Positions 1 through 11,933 of a DNA stretch of 64,000 nucleotides are shown piece after piece. The DNA comes from Rallus limicola (Eukaryota > Chordata > Aves > Gruiformes > Rallidae), in NCBI GenBank assembly GCA_022605955.1, contig JAKCOZ010000244.1:62001-126000 (forward strand). The letters run 5' to 3'. The notes beneath the pieces were generated by a model. It worked only from the letters and a program-made list of their open reading frames with translations. It had not been told where the DNA came from and did not search any database. Numbering within the stretch: the stretch's first letter is position 1; every line of letters starts with the position of its first letter. The translations under genes were made by a program, and so were the position numbers.

Positions 1-16
1 AACTCCCAAAGTAAAG

Positions 17-41
17 AAGCTAGGCCTGAAAGGCATAGCTT
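17..41 (+). other. Core imperfect hairpin present in each monomer (first copy)
   Basis: AAGCTA (17-22) is the exact reverse complement of TAGCTT (36-41). Inside it, after one G-A mismatch, GCCT (24-27) pairs with AGGC (31-34) around a GAA loop (28-30). The result is a 25-nt quasi-palindrome with 10 paired bases and one mismatch. It recurs in essentially every monomer. In 22 monomers it forms the tip of the much larger inverted repeat. Units with A26 lose one inner pair. Whether it extrudes in vivo is not known. Confidence 0.75.
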
Positions 42-140
42 GTCTGAAACCTCCTAACAGGACACACGAGCAGCCCCTGTCACTTTGGCTCTCAGCCTTT
101 TCCTTTGCCTGGAAAGAGGGAACATGCCTGGAACCTCCTA
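24..140 (+). repeat. Degenerate internal duplication inside the monomer (84-bp offset)
   Basis: Monomer segment 24-56 aligns with 107-140 with one gap. GCCTG, AAAG and the block ending in AACCTCCTA match, about 25 of 34 positions by eye. The shared 13-mer CTGRAACCTCCTA lies at 44-56 and 128-140. This suggests the 198-bp unit grew from a shorter ancestral repeat. The right half of the first copy is also what was copied in inverted form into the 47-bp module. Coordinates are for the first monomer; the pattern repeats in all of them. Confidence 0.5.
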
Positions 141-238
141 CGGTGCTTTTCTCGGCCCTAGCAGACTGCAGTTCAAAACATGCTAAACGTCCAGCAATAA
201 CTCCCAAAGTAAAGAAGCTAGGCATGAAAGGCATAGCT

Positions 239-309
239 TGTCCTGTTAGGAGGTTTCAGACAAGCTAGGCCTGAAAGACATAGCTTGTCTGAAACCTCCT
301 AACAGGACA
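239..309 (+). repeat. Fold-back module 1
   Basis: Left arm 239-266 and right arm 282-309 are perfect 28-bp reverse complements. The 15-nt spacer ends GACAT, the form shared by modules 1-6. The inserted 47 bp are 242-288. The upstream core carries A26, as in all 22 modules. Confidence 0.95.
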
Positions 310-1569
310 CACGAGCAGACCCTGTCACTTTGGCTCTCAGCCTTTTCCTTTGCCTGGAAAGAGGGAACATGCCTGGAACCTCCTACGGTGCTTTTCTCGG
401 CCCTAGCAGACTGCAGTTCAAAACATGCTAAACGTCCAGCAATAACTCCCAAAGTAAAGAAGCTAGGCCTGAAAGGCATAGCTTGTCTGAAACCTCCTAA
501 CAGGACACCCGAGCAGACCCTGTCACTTTGGCTCTCAGCCTTTTCCTTTGCCTGGAAAGAGGGAACATGCCTGGAACCTCCTACGGTGCTTTTCTCGGCA
601 CTAGCAGACTGCAGTTCAAAACATGCTAAACGTCCAGCAATAACTCCCAAAGTAAAGAAGCTAGGCCTGAAAGGCATAGCTTGTCTGAAACCTCCTAACA
701 TGACACACGAGCAGACCCTGTCACTTTGTTTCTAAGCCTTTTCCTTTGCCTGGAAAGAGGGAACATGCCTGGAACCTCCTACGGTGCTTTTCTCGGCCCT
801 AGCAGACTGCAGTTCAAAACATGCTAAACGTCCAGCAATAACTCCCAAAGTAAAGAAGCTAGGCCTGAAAGGCATAGCTTGTCTGAAACCTCCTAACAGG
901 ACACACGAGCAGACCCTGTCACTTTGGCTCTCAGCCTTTTCCTTTGCCTGGAAAGAGGGAACATGCCTGGAACCTCCTACGGTGCTTTTCTCGGCCCTAG
1001 CAGACTGCAGTTCAAAACATGCTAAACGTCCAGCAATAACTCCCAAAGTAAAGAAGCTAGGCCTGAAAGGCATAGCTTGTCTGAAACCTCCTAACAGGAC
1101 ACACGAGCAGACCCTGTCACTTTGGCTCTCAGCCTTTTCCTTTGCCTGGAAAGAGGGAACATGCCTGGAACCTCCTACGGTGCTTTTCTCGGCCCTAGCA
1201 GACTGCAGTTCAAAACATGCTAAACGTCCAGCAATAACTCCCAAAGTAAAGAAGCTAGGCCTGAAAGGCATAGCTTGTCTGAAACCTCCTAACAGGACAC
1301 ACGAGCAGCCCCTGTCACTTTGGCTCTCAGCCTTTTCCTTTGCCTGGAAAGAGGGAACATGCCTGGAACCTCCTACGGTGCTTTTCTCGGCCCTAGCAGA
1401 CTGCAGTTCAAAACATGCTAAACGTCCAGCAATAACTGCCAAAGTAAAGAAGCTAGGCATGAAAGGCATAGCTTGTCTGAAACCTCCTAACAGGACACAC
1501 GAGCAGCCCCTGTCACTTTGGCTCTCAGCCTTTTCCTTTGCCTGGAAAGAGGGAACATGCCTGGATCCT

Positions 1570-1815
1570 CCTACGGTGCTTTTCTCGGCCCTAGCAGACT
1601 GCAGTTCAAACATGCTAAACGTCCAGCAATAACTCCCAAAGTAAAGAAGCTAGGCCTGAAAGGCATAGCTTGTCTGAAACCTCCTAACAGGACACACGAG
1701 CAGACCCTGTCACTTTGTCTCTCAGCCTTTTCCTTTGCCTGGAAAGAGGGAACATGCCTGGAACCTCCTACGGTGCTTTTCTCGGCCCTAGCAGACTGCA
1801 GTTCAAAACATGCTA
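1570..1815 (+). repeat. Monomer with 1-bp deletion in an A-run
   Basis: The A-run in TTCAAAACATG is one base short at about 1608-1610. This shifts the satellite's open frames here. The same deletion occurs independently, or by copying, near 41281. It explains why modules 1 and 2 are 1,828 rather than 1,829 bp apart. Confidence 0.9.
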
Positions 1816-2066
1816 AACGTCCAGCAATAACTCCCAAAGTAAAGAAGCTAGGCTTGAAAGGCATAGCTTGTCTGAAACCTCCTAACAGGACACCCGAGCA
1901 GACCCTGTCACTTTGGCTCTCAGCCTTTTCCTTTGCCTGGAAAGAGGGAACATGCCTGGAACCTCCTACGGTTCTTTTCTCGGCCCTAGAAGACTGCAGT
2001 TCAAAACATGCTAAACGTCCAGCAATAACTCCCAAAGTAAAGAAGCTAGGCATGAAAGGCATAGCT

Positions 2067-2137
2067 TGTCCTGTTAGGAGGTTTCAGACAAGCTAGGCCT
2101 GAAAGACATAGCTTGTCTGAAACCTCCTAACAGGACA
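2067..2137 (+). repeat. Fold-back module 2
   Basis: Perfect 28-bp arms; spacer ends GACAT. It follows a diagnostic monomer with GGTTCTTTT and CTAGAAGACTG (about 1970-1995). The same diagnostic monomer precedes modules 3, 4, 5 and 6, so it marks the end of the HOR. Confidence 0.95.
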
Positions 2138-5100
2138 CACGAGCAGACCCTTTCACTTTGGCTCTCAGCCTTTTCCTTTGCCTGGAAAGAGGGAACATGC
2201 CTGGAACCTCCTACGGTGCTTTTCTCGGCCCTAGCAGACTGCAGTTCAAAACATGCTAAACGTCCAGCAATAACTCCCAAAGTAAAGAAGCTAGGCCTGA
2301 AAGGCCTAGCTTGTCTGAAACCTCCTAACAGGACTCCCGAGCAGACCCTGTCACTTTGGCTCTCAGCCTTTTCCTTTGCCTGGAAAGAGGGAACATGCCT
2401 GGAACCTCCTACGGTGCTTTTCTCGCCCCTAGCAGACTGCAGTTCAAAACATGCTAAACGTCCAGCAATAACTCCCAAAGTAAAGAAGCTAGGCCTGAAA
2501 GGCATAGCTTGTCTGAAACCTCCTAACAGGACACACGAGCAGACCCTGTCACTTTGGCTCTCAGCCTTTTCCTTTGCCTGGAAAGAGGGAACATGCCTGG
2601 AACCTCCTACTGTGCTTTTCTCGGCCCTAGCAGACTGCAGTTCAAAACATGCTAAACGTCCAGCAATAACTCCCAAAGTAAAGAAGCTAGGCCTGAAAGG
2701 CATAGCTTGTCTGAAACCTCCTAACAGGACACACGAGCAGCCCCTGTCACTTTGGTTCTCAGACTTTTCCTTTGCCTGGAAAGAGGGAACATGCCTGGAA
2801 CCTCCTACGGTGCTTTTCTCGGCCCTAGCAGACTGCAGTTCAAAACATGCTAAACGTCCAGCAATAACTCCCAAAGTAAAGAAGCGAGGCCTGAAAGGCA
2901 TAGCTTGTCTGAAACCTCCTAACAGGACACACGAGCAGACCCTGTCACTTTGGCTCTCAGCCTTTTCCTTTGCCTGGAAAGAGGGAACATGCCTGGAACC
3001 TCCTACGGTGCTTTTCTCAGCCCTAGCAGACTGCAGTTCAAAACATGCTAAACGTCCAGCAATAACTCCCAAAGTAAAGAAGCTAGGCCTGAAAGGCATA
3101 GCTTGTCTGAAACCTCCTAACAGGACACACGAGCAGACCCTGTCACTTTGGCTCTCAGCCTTTTCCTTTGCCTGGAAAGAGGGAACATGCCTGGAACCTC
3201 CTACGGTGCTTTTCTCGGCCCTAGCAGACTGCAGTTCAAAACATGCTAAACGTCCAGCAATAACTCCCAAAGTAAAGAAGCTAGGCCTGAAAGGCATAGC
3301 TTGTCTGAAACCTCCTAACATGACACACGAGCAGACCCTGTCACTTTGGTTCTCAGCCTTTTCCTTTGCCTGGAAAGAGGGAACATGCCTGGAACCTCCT
3401 ACGGTGCTTTTCTCGGCCCTAGCAGACTGCAGTTCAAAACATGCTAAACGTCCAGCAATAACTCCCAAAGTAAAGAAGCTAGGCCTGAAAGGCATAGCTT
3501 GTCTGAAACCTCCTAACAGGACACACGAGCAGCCCCTGTCACTTTGGCTCTCAGCCTTTTCCTTTGCCTGGAAAGAGGGAACATGCCTGGAACCTCCTAC
3601 GGTGCTTTTCTCGGCCCTAGCAGACTGCAGTTCAAAACATGCTAAACGTCCAGCAATAACTCCCAAAGTAAAGAAGCTAGGCCTGAAAGGCATAGCTTGT
3701 CTGAAACCTCCTAACAGGACACACCAGCAGACCCTGTCACTTTGGTTCTCAGCCTTTTCCTTTGCCTGGAAAGAGGGAACATGCCTGGAACCTCCTACGG
3801 TGCTTTTCTCGGCCCTAGGAGACTGCAGTTCAAAACATGCTAAACGTCCAGCAATAACTCCCAAAGTAAAGAAGCTAGGCCTGAAAGGCATAGCTTGTCT
3901 GAAACCTCCTAACAGGACACACGAGCAGACCCTGTCACTTTGGCTCTCAGCCTTTTCCTTTGCCTGGAAAGAGGGAACATGCCTGGAACCTCCTACGGTG
4001 CTTTTCTCGGCCCTAGCAGACTGCAGTTCAAAACATGCTAAACGTCCAGCAATAACTCCCAAAGTAAAGAAGCTAGGCATGAAAGGCATAGCTTGTCTGA
4101 AACCTCCTAACATGACACACGAGCAGCCCCTGTCACTTTGGTTCTCAGCCTTTTCCTTTGCCTGGAAAGAGGGAACATGCCTGGAACCTCCTACGGTGCT
4201 TTTCTCGGCCCTAGCAGACTGCAGTTCAAAACATGCTAAACGTCCAGCAATAACTCCCAAAGTAAAGAAGCTAGGCCTGAAAGGCATAGCTTGTCTGAAA
4301 CCTCCTAACAGGACACCCGAGCAGACCCTGTCACTTTGGCTCTCAGCCTTTTCCTTTGCCTGGAAAGAGGGAACATGCCTGGAACCTCCTACGGTGCTTT
4401 TCTCGGCCCTAGCAGACTGCAGTTCAAAACATGCTAAACGTCCAGCAATAACTCCCAAAGTAAAGAAGCTAGGCCTGAAAGGCATAGCTTGTCTGAAACC
4501 TCCTAACAGGACACACGAGCAGACCCTGTCACTTTGGCTCTCAGCCTTTTCCTTTGCCTGGAAAGAGGGAACATGCCTGGAACCTCCTACGGTGCTTTTC
4601 TCGGCCCTAGCAGACTGCAGTTCAAAACATGCTAAACGTCCAGCAATAACTCCCAAAGTAAAGAAGCTAGGCCTGAAAGGCATAGCTTGTCTGAAACCTC
4701 CTAACAGGACACACGAGCAGACCCTGTCACTTTGGCTCTCAGCCTTTTCCTTTGCCTGGAAAGAGGGAACATGCCTGGAACCTCCTACGGTGCTTTTCTC
4801 GGCCCTAGCAGACTGCAGTTCAAAACATGCTAAACGTCCAGCAATAACTCCCAAAGTAAAGAAGCTAGGCCTGAAAGGCATAGCTTGTCTGAAACCTCCT
4901 AACAGGACACACGAGCAGACCCTGTCACTTTGGCTCTCAGCCTTTTCCTTTGCCTGGAAAGAGGGAACATGCCTGGAACCTCCTACGGTGCTTTTCTCGG
5001 CCCTAGCAGACTGCAGTTCAAAACATGCTAAACGTCCAGCAATAACTCCCAAAGTAAAGAAGCTAGGCCTGAAAGGCATAGCTTGTCTGAAACCTCCTAA

Positions 5101-6868
5101 CAGGACACCCGAGCAGACCCTGTCACTTTGGCTCTCAGCCTTTTCCTTTGCCTGGAAAGAGGGAACATGCCTGGAACCTCCTACGGTGCTTTTCTCGGCC
5201 CTAGCAGACTGCAGTTCAAAACATGCTAAACGTCCAGCAATAACTCCCAAAGTAAAGAAGCTAGGCCTGAAAGGCATAGCTTGTCTGAAACCTCCTAACA
5301 TGACACACGAGCAGACCCTGTCACTTTGTTTCTAAGCCTTTTCCTTTGCCTGGAAAGAGGGAACATGCCTGGAACCTCCTACGGTGCTTTTCTCGGCCCT
5401 AGCAGACTGCAGTTCAAAACATGCTAAACGTCCAGCAATAACTCCCAAAGTAAAGAAGCTAGGCCTGAAAGGCATAGCTTGTCTGAAACCTCCTAACAGG
5501 ACACACGAGCAGCCCCTGTCACTTTGGCTCTCAGCCTTTTCCTTTGCCTGGAAAGAGGGAACATGCCTGGAACCTCCTACGGTGCTTTTCTCGGCCCTAG
5601 CAGACTGCAGTTCAAAACATGCTAAACGTCCAGCAATAACTCCCAAAGTAAAGAAGCTAGGCCTGAAAGGCATAGCTTGTCTGAAACCTCCGAACAGGAC
5701 ACACCAGCAGACCCTGTCACTTTGGCTCTCAGCCTTTTCCTTTGCCTGGAAAGAGGGAACATGCCTGGAACCTCCTACGGTGCTTTTCTCGGCCCTAGCA
5801 GACTGCAGTTCAAAACATGCTAAACGTCCAGCAATAACTCCCAAAGTAAAGAAGCTAGGCCTGAAAGGCATAGCTTGTCTGAAACCTCCTAACAGGACAC
5901 ACGAGCAGACCCTGTCACTTTGGCTCTCAGCCTTTTCCTTTGCCTGGAAAGAGGGAACATGCCTGGAACCTCCTACGGTGCTTTTCTCGGCCCTAGCAGA
6001 CTGCAGTTCAAAACATGCTAAACGTCCAGCAATAACTCCCAAAGTAAAGAAGCTAGGCATGAAAGGCATAGCTTGTCTGAAACCTCCTAACAGGACACAC
6101 GAGCAGCCCCTGTCACTTTGGCTCTCAGCCTTTTCCTTTGCCTGGAAAGAGGGAACATGCCTGGATCCTCCTACGGTGCTTTTCTCGGCCCTAGCAGACT
6201 GCAGTTCAAAACATGCTAAACGTCCAGCAATAACTCCCAAAGTACAGAAGCTAGGCCTGAAAGGCATAGCTTGTCTGAAACCTCCTAACAGGACACACGA
6301 GCAGACCCTGTCACTTTGGCTCTCAGCCTTTTCCTTTGCCTGGAAAGAGGGAACATGCCTGGATCCTCCTACGGTGCTTTTCTCGGCCCTAGCAGACTGC
6401 AGTTCAAAACATGCTAAACGTCCAGCAATAACTCCCAAAGTACAGAAGCTAGGCCTGAAAGGCATAGCTTGTCTGAAACCTCCTAACAGGACACACGAGC
6501 AGACCCTGTCACTTTGGCTCTCAGCCTTTTCCTTTGCCTGGAAAGAGGGAACATGCCTGGAACCTCCTACGGTGCTTTTCTCGGCCCTAGCAGACTGCAG
6601 TTCAAAACATGCTAAACGTCCAGCAATAACTCCCAAAGTAAAGAAGCTAGGCTTGAAAGGCATAGCTTGTCTGAAACCTCCTAACAGGACACCCGAGCAG
6701 ACCCTGTCACTTTGGCTCTCAGCCTTTTCCTTTGCCTGGAAAGAGGGAACATGCCTGGAACCTCCTACGGTTCTTTTCTCGGCCCTAGAAGACTGCAGTT
6801 CAAAACATGCTAAACGTCCAGCAATAACTCCCAAAGTAAAGAAGCTAGGCATGAAAGGCATAGCTTGT
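2070..6868 (+). repeat. Higher-order repeat copy 1 (24 monomers, 4,799 bp)
   Basis: Module-to-module segment. Its ordered variants include CAGACTTTTCC near 2757 followed by GAAGCGAGG near 2881, CTAGGAGAC near 3815, and a TTTGTTTCTAAG monomer at about 5325-5336. The same variants recur in the same order 4,997 bp downstream. It has one monomer fewer than the next copy, missing near its start. Such period-scale identity is the classic mark of recent unequal exchange in satellites. Confidence 0.93.
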
Positions 6869-6936
6869 CCTGTTAGGAGGTTTCAGACAAGCTAGGCCTG
6901 AAAGACATAGCTTGTCTGAAACCTCCTAACAGGACA
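6866..6936 (+). repeat. Fold-back module 3
   Basis: Perfect 28-bp arms; GACAT spacer. It is followed by the rarer CACACCAGCAG variant, also seen after modules 4 and 5. Confidence 0.95.
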
Positions 6937-9900
6937 CACCAGCAGACCCTGTCACTTTGGCTCTCAGCCTTTTCCTTTGCCTGGAAAGAGGGAACATGCC
7001 TGGAACCTCCTACGGTGCTTTTCTCGGCCCTAGCAGACTGCAGTTCAAAACATGCTAAACGTCCAGCAATAACTCCCAAAGTAAAGAAGCTAGGCCTGAA
7101 AGGCATAGCTTGTCTGAAACCTCCTAACAGGACACACGAGCAGCCCCTGTCACTTTGGCTCTCAGCCTTTTCCTTTGCCTGGAAAGAGGGAACATGCCTG
7201 GAACCTCCTACGGTGCTTTTCTCGGCCCTAGCAGACTGCAGTTCAAAACATGCTAAACGTCCAGCAATAACTCCCAAAGTAAAGAAGCTAGGCCTGAAAG
7301 GCCTAGCTTGTCTGAAACCTCCTAACAGGACTCCCGAGCAGACCCTGTCACTTTGGCTCTCAGCCTTTTCCTTTGCCTGGAAAGAGGGAACATGCCTGGA
7401 ACCTCCTACGGTGCTTTTCTCGCCCCTAGCAGACTGCAGTTCAAAACATGCTAAACGTCCAGCAATAACTCCCAAAGTAAAGAAGCTAGGCCTGAAAGGC
7501 ATAGCTTGTCTGAAACCTCCTAACAGGACACACGAGCAGACCCTGTCACTTTGGCTCTCAGCCTTTTCCTTTGCCTGGAAAGAGGGAACATGCCTGGAAC
7601 CTCCTACTGTGCTTTTCTCGGCCCTAGCAGACTGCAGTTCAAAACATGCTAAACGTCCAGCAATAACTCCCAAAGTAAAGAAGCTAGGCCTGAAAGGCAT
7701 AGCTTGTCTGAAACCTCCTAACAGGACACACGAGCAGCCCCTGTCACTTTGGTTCTCAGACTTTTCCTTTGCCTGGAAAGAGGGAACATGCCTGGAACCT
7801 CCTACGGTGCTTTTCTCGGCCCTAGCAGACTGCAGTTCAAAACATGCTAAACGTCCAGCAATAACTCCCAAAGTAAAGAAGCGAGGCCTGAAAGGCATAG
7901 CTTGTCTGAAACCTCCTAACAGGACACACGAGCAGACCCTGTCACTTTGGCTCTCAGCCTTTTCCTTTGCCTGGAAAGAGGGAACATGCCTGGAACCTCC
8001 TACGGTGCTTTTCTCAGCCCTAGCAGACTGCAGTTCAAAACATGCTAAACGTCCAGCAATAACTCCCAAAGTAAAGAAGCTAGGCCTGAAAGGCATAGCT
8101 TGTCTGAAACCTCCTAACAGGACACACGAGCAGACCCTGTCACTTTGGCTCTCAGCCTTTTCCTTTGCCTGGAAAGAGGGAACATGCCTGGAACCTCCTA
8201 CGGTGCTTTTCTCGGCCCTAGCAGACTGCAGTTCAAAACATGCTAAACGTCCAGCAATAACTCCCAAAGTAAAGAAGCTAGGCCTGAAAGGCATAGCTTG
8301 TCTGAAACCTCCTAACATGACACACGAGCAGACCCTGTCACTTTGGTTCTCAGCCTTTTCCTTTGCCTGGAAAGAGGGAACATGCCTGGAACCTCCTACG
8401 GTGCTTTTCTCGGCCCTAGCAGACTGCAGTTCAAAACATGCTAAACGTCCAGCAATAACTCCCAAAGTAAAGAAGCTAGGCCTGAAAGGCATAGCTTGTC
8501 TGAAACCTCCTAACAGGACACACGAGCAGACCCTGTCACTTTGGCTCTCAGCCTTTTCCTTTGCCTGGAAAGAGGGAACATGCCTGGAACCTCCTACGGT
8601 GCTTTTCTCGGCCCTAGCAGACTGCAGTTCAAAACATGCTAAACGTCCAGCAATAACTCCCAAAGTAAAGAAGCTAGGCCTGAAAGGCATAGCTTGTCTG
8701 AAACCTCCTAACAGGACACACCAGCAGACCCTGTCACTTTGGTTCTCAGCCTTTTCCTTTGCCTGGAAAGAGGGAACATGCCTGGAACCTCCTACGGTGC
8801 TTTTCTCGGCCCTAGGAGACTGCAGTTCAAAACATGCTAAACGTCCAGCAATAACTCCCAAAGTAAAGAAGCTAGGCCTGAAAGGCATAGCTTGTCTGAA
8901 ACCTCCTAACAGGACACACGAGCAGACCCTGTCACTTTGGCTCTCAGCCTTTTCCTTTGCCTGGAAAGAGGGAACATGCCTGGAACCTCCTACGGTGCTT
9001 TTCTCGGCCCTAGCAGACTGCAGTTCAAAACATGCTAAACGTCCAGCAATAACTCCCAAAGTAAAGAAGCTAGGCATGAAAGGCATAGCTTGTCTGAAAC
9101 CTCCTAACATGACACACGAGCAGCCCCTGTCACTTTGGTTCTCAGCCTTTTCCTTTGCCTGGAAAGAGGGAACATGCCTGGAACCTCCTACGGTGCTTTT
9201 CTCGGCCCTAGCAGACTGCAGTTCAAAACATGCTAAACGTCCAGCAATAACTCCCAAAGTAAAGAAGCTAGGCCTGAAAGGCATAGCTTGTCTGAAACCT
9301 CCTAACAGGACACCCGAGCAGACCCTGTCACTTTGGCTCTCAGCCTTTTCCTTTGCCTGGAAAGAGGGAACATGCCTGGAACCTCCTACGGTGCTTTTCT
9401 CAGCCCTAGCAGACTGCAGTTCAAAACATGCTAAACGTCCAGCAATAACTCCCAAAGTAAAGAAGCTAGGCCTGAAAGGCATAGCTTGTCTGAAACCTCC
9501 TAACAGGACACACGAGCAGACCCTGTCACTTTGGCTCTCAGCCTTTTCCTTTGCCTGGAAAGAGGGAACATGCCTGGAACCTCCTACGGTGCTTTTCTCG
9601 GCCCTAGCAGACTGCAGTTCAAAACATGCTAAACGTCCAGCAATAACTCCCAAAGTAAAGAAGCTAGGCCTGAAAGGCATAGCTTGTCTGAAACCTCCTA
9701 ACAGGACACACGAGCAGACCCTGTCACTTTGGCTCTCAGCCTTTTCCTTTGCCTGGAAAGAGGGAACATGCCTGGAACCTCCTACGGTGCTTTTCTCGGC
9801 CCTAGCAGACTGCAGTTCAAAACATGCTAAACGTCCAGCAATAACTCCCAAAGTAAAGAAGCTAGGCCTGAAAGGCATAGCTTGTCTGAAACCTCCTAAC

Positions 9901-11865
9901 AGGACACACGAGCAGACCCTGTCACTTTGGCTCTCAGCCTTTTCCTTTGCCTGGAAAGAGGGAACATGCCTGGAACCTCCTACGGTGCTTTTCTCGGCCC
10001 TAGCAGACTGCAGTTCAAAACATGCTAAACGTCCAGCAATAACTCCCAAAGTAAAGAAGCTAGGCCTGAAAGGCATAGCTTGTCTGAAACCTCCTAACAG
10101 GACACCCGAGCAGACCCTGTCACTTTGGCTCTCAGCCTTTTCCTTTGCCTGGAAAGAGGGAACATGCCTGGAACCTCCTACGGTGCTTTTCTCGGCCCTA
10201 GCAGACTGCAGTTCAAAACATGCTAAACGTCCAGCAATAACTCCCAAAGTAAAGAAGCTAGGCCTGAAAGGCATAGCTTGTCTGAAACCTCCTAACATGA
10301 CACACGAGCAGACCCTGTCACTTTGTTTCTAAGCCTTTTCCTTTGCCTGGAAAGAGGGAACATGCCTGGAACCTCCTACGGTGCTTTTCTCGGCCCTAGC
10401 AGACTGCAGTTCAAAACATGCTAAACGTCCAGCAATAACTCCCAAAGTAAAGAAGCTAGGCCTGAAAGGCATAGCTTGTCTGAAACCTCCTAACAGGACA
10501 CACGAGCAGCCCCTGTCACTTTGGCTCTCAGCCTTTTCCTTTGCCTGGAAAGAGGGAACATGCCTGGAACCTCCTACGGTGCTTTTCTCGGCCCTAGCAG
10601 ACTGCAGTTCAAAACATGCTAAACGTCCAGCAATAACTCCCAAAGTAAAGAAGCTAGGCCTGAAAGGCATAGCTTGTCTGAAACCTCCGAACAGGACACA
10701 CCAGCAGACCCTGTCACTTTGGCTCTCAGCCTTTTCCTTTGCCTGGAAAGAGGGAACATGCCTGGAACCTCCTACGGTGCTTTTCTCGGCCCTAGCAGAC
10801 TGCAGTTCAAAACATGCTAAACGTCCAGCAATAACTCCCAAAGTAAAGAAGCTAGGCCTGAAAGGCATAGCTTGTCTGAAACCTCCTAACAGGACACACG
10901 AGCAGACCCTGTCACTTTGGCTCTCAGCCTTTTCCTTTGCCTGGAAAGAGGGAACATGCCTGGAACCTCCTACGGTGCTTTTCTCGGCCCTAGCAGACTG
11001 CAGTTCAAAACATGCTAAACGTCCAGCAATAACTCCCAAAGTAAAGAAGCTAGGCATGAAAGGCATAGCTTGTCTGAAACCTCCTAACAGGACACACGAG
11101 CAGCCCCTGTCACTTTGGCTCTCAGCCTTTTCCTTTGCCTGGAAAGAGGGAACATGCCTGGATCCTCCTACGGTGCTTTTCTCGGCCCTAGCAGACTGCA
11201 GTTCAAAACATGCTAAACGTCCAGCAATAACTCCCAAAGTACAGAAGCTAGGCCTGAAAGGCATAGCTTGTCTGAAACCTCCTAACAGGACACACGAGCA
11301 GACCCTGTCACTTTGGCTCTCAGCCTTTTCCTTTGCCTGGAAAGAGGGAACATGCCTGGATCCTCCTACGGTGCTTTTCTCGGCCCTAGCAGACTGCAGT
11401 TCAAAACATGCTAAACGTCCAGCAATAACTCCCAAAGTACAGAAGCTAGGCCTGAAAGGCATAGCTTGTCTGAAACCTCCTAACAGGACACACGAGCAGA
11501 CCCTGTCACTTTGGCTCTCAGCCTTTTCCTTTGCCTGGAAAGAGGGAACATGCCTGGAACCTCCTACGGTGCTTTTCTCGGCCCTAGCAGACTGCAGTTC
11601 AAAACATGCTAAACGTCCAGCAATAACTCCCAAAGTAAAGAAGCTAGGCTTGAAAGGCATAGCTTGTCTGAAACCTCCTAACAGGACACCCGAGCAGACC
11701 CTGTCACTTTGGCTCTCAGCCTTTTCCTTTGCCTGGAAAGAGGGAACATGCCTGGAACCTCCTACGGTTCTTTTCTCGGCCCTAGAAGACTGCAGTTCAA
11801 AACATGCTAAACGTCCAGCAATAACTCCCAAAGTAAAGAAGCTAGGCATGAAAGGCATAGCTTGT
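6869..11865 (+). repeat. Higher-order repeat copy 2 (25 monomers, 4,997 bp)
   Basis: Near-identical to 2070-6868 with one extra monomer at about 7015-7212. Shift identity at 4,997 bp runs from about 2.2 kb to about 7.15 kb. I noticed only isolated differences, for example C74 at 3532 versus A at 8529, and CTCAGCC near 9410 versus CTCGGCC. The diagnostic TAA-bearing monomer is at about 10322-10333. Extremely recent amplification is inferred; a false duplication in the assembly is the alternative. Confidence 0.93.
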
Positions 11866-11933
11866 CCTGTTAGGAGGTTTCAGACAAGCTAGGCCTGAAA
11901 GACATAGCTTGTCTGAAACCTCCTAACAGGACA
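11863..11933 (+). repeat. Fold-back module 4
   Basis: Perfect 28-bp arms; GACAT spacer; CACACCAGCAG follows. It opens the 2,819-bp duplicated block. Confidence 0.95.

Larger units (their letters stand above)
1..198 (+). repeat. Reference monomer (198 bp)
   Basis: First complete unit, used here as the coordinate frame: it starts AACTCCCAAAG and ends CGTCCAGCAAT. Landmarks: imperfect hairpin 17-41, StuI site AGGCCT 22-27, module insertion point after 43, two-state sites 26, 60, 74 and 89, and PstI site CTGCAG 166-171. CTGRAACCTCCTA occurs at 44-56 and again at 128-140, and GCCTGRAA at 24, 107 and 126. This copy carries C at position 74. A match to the CENP-B box was looked for and not seen. 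Confidence 0.95.

Noticed and set aside
142..162. CENP-B box in the monomer
   Set aside because: The closest-looking region (TTTTCTCGGCCCTAG) lacks the TTCG...CGGG core spacing on either strand.
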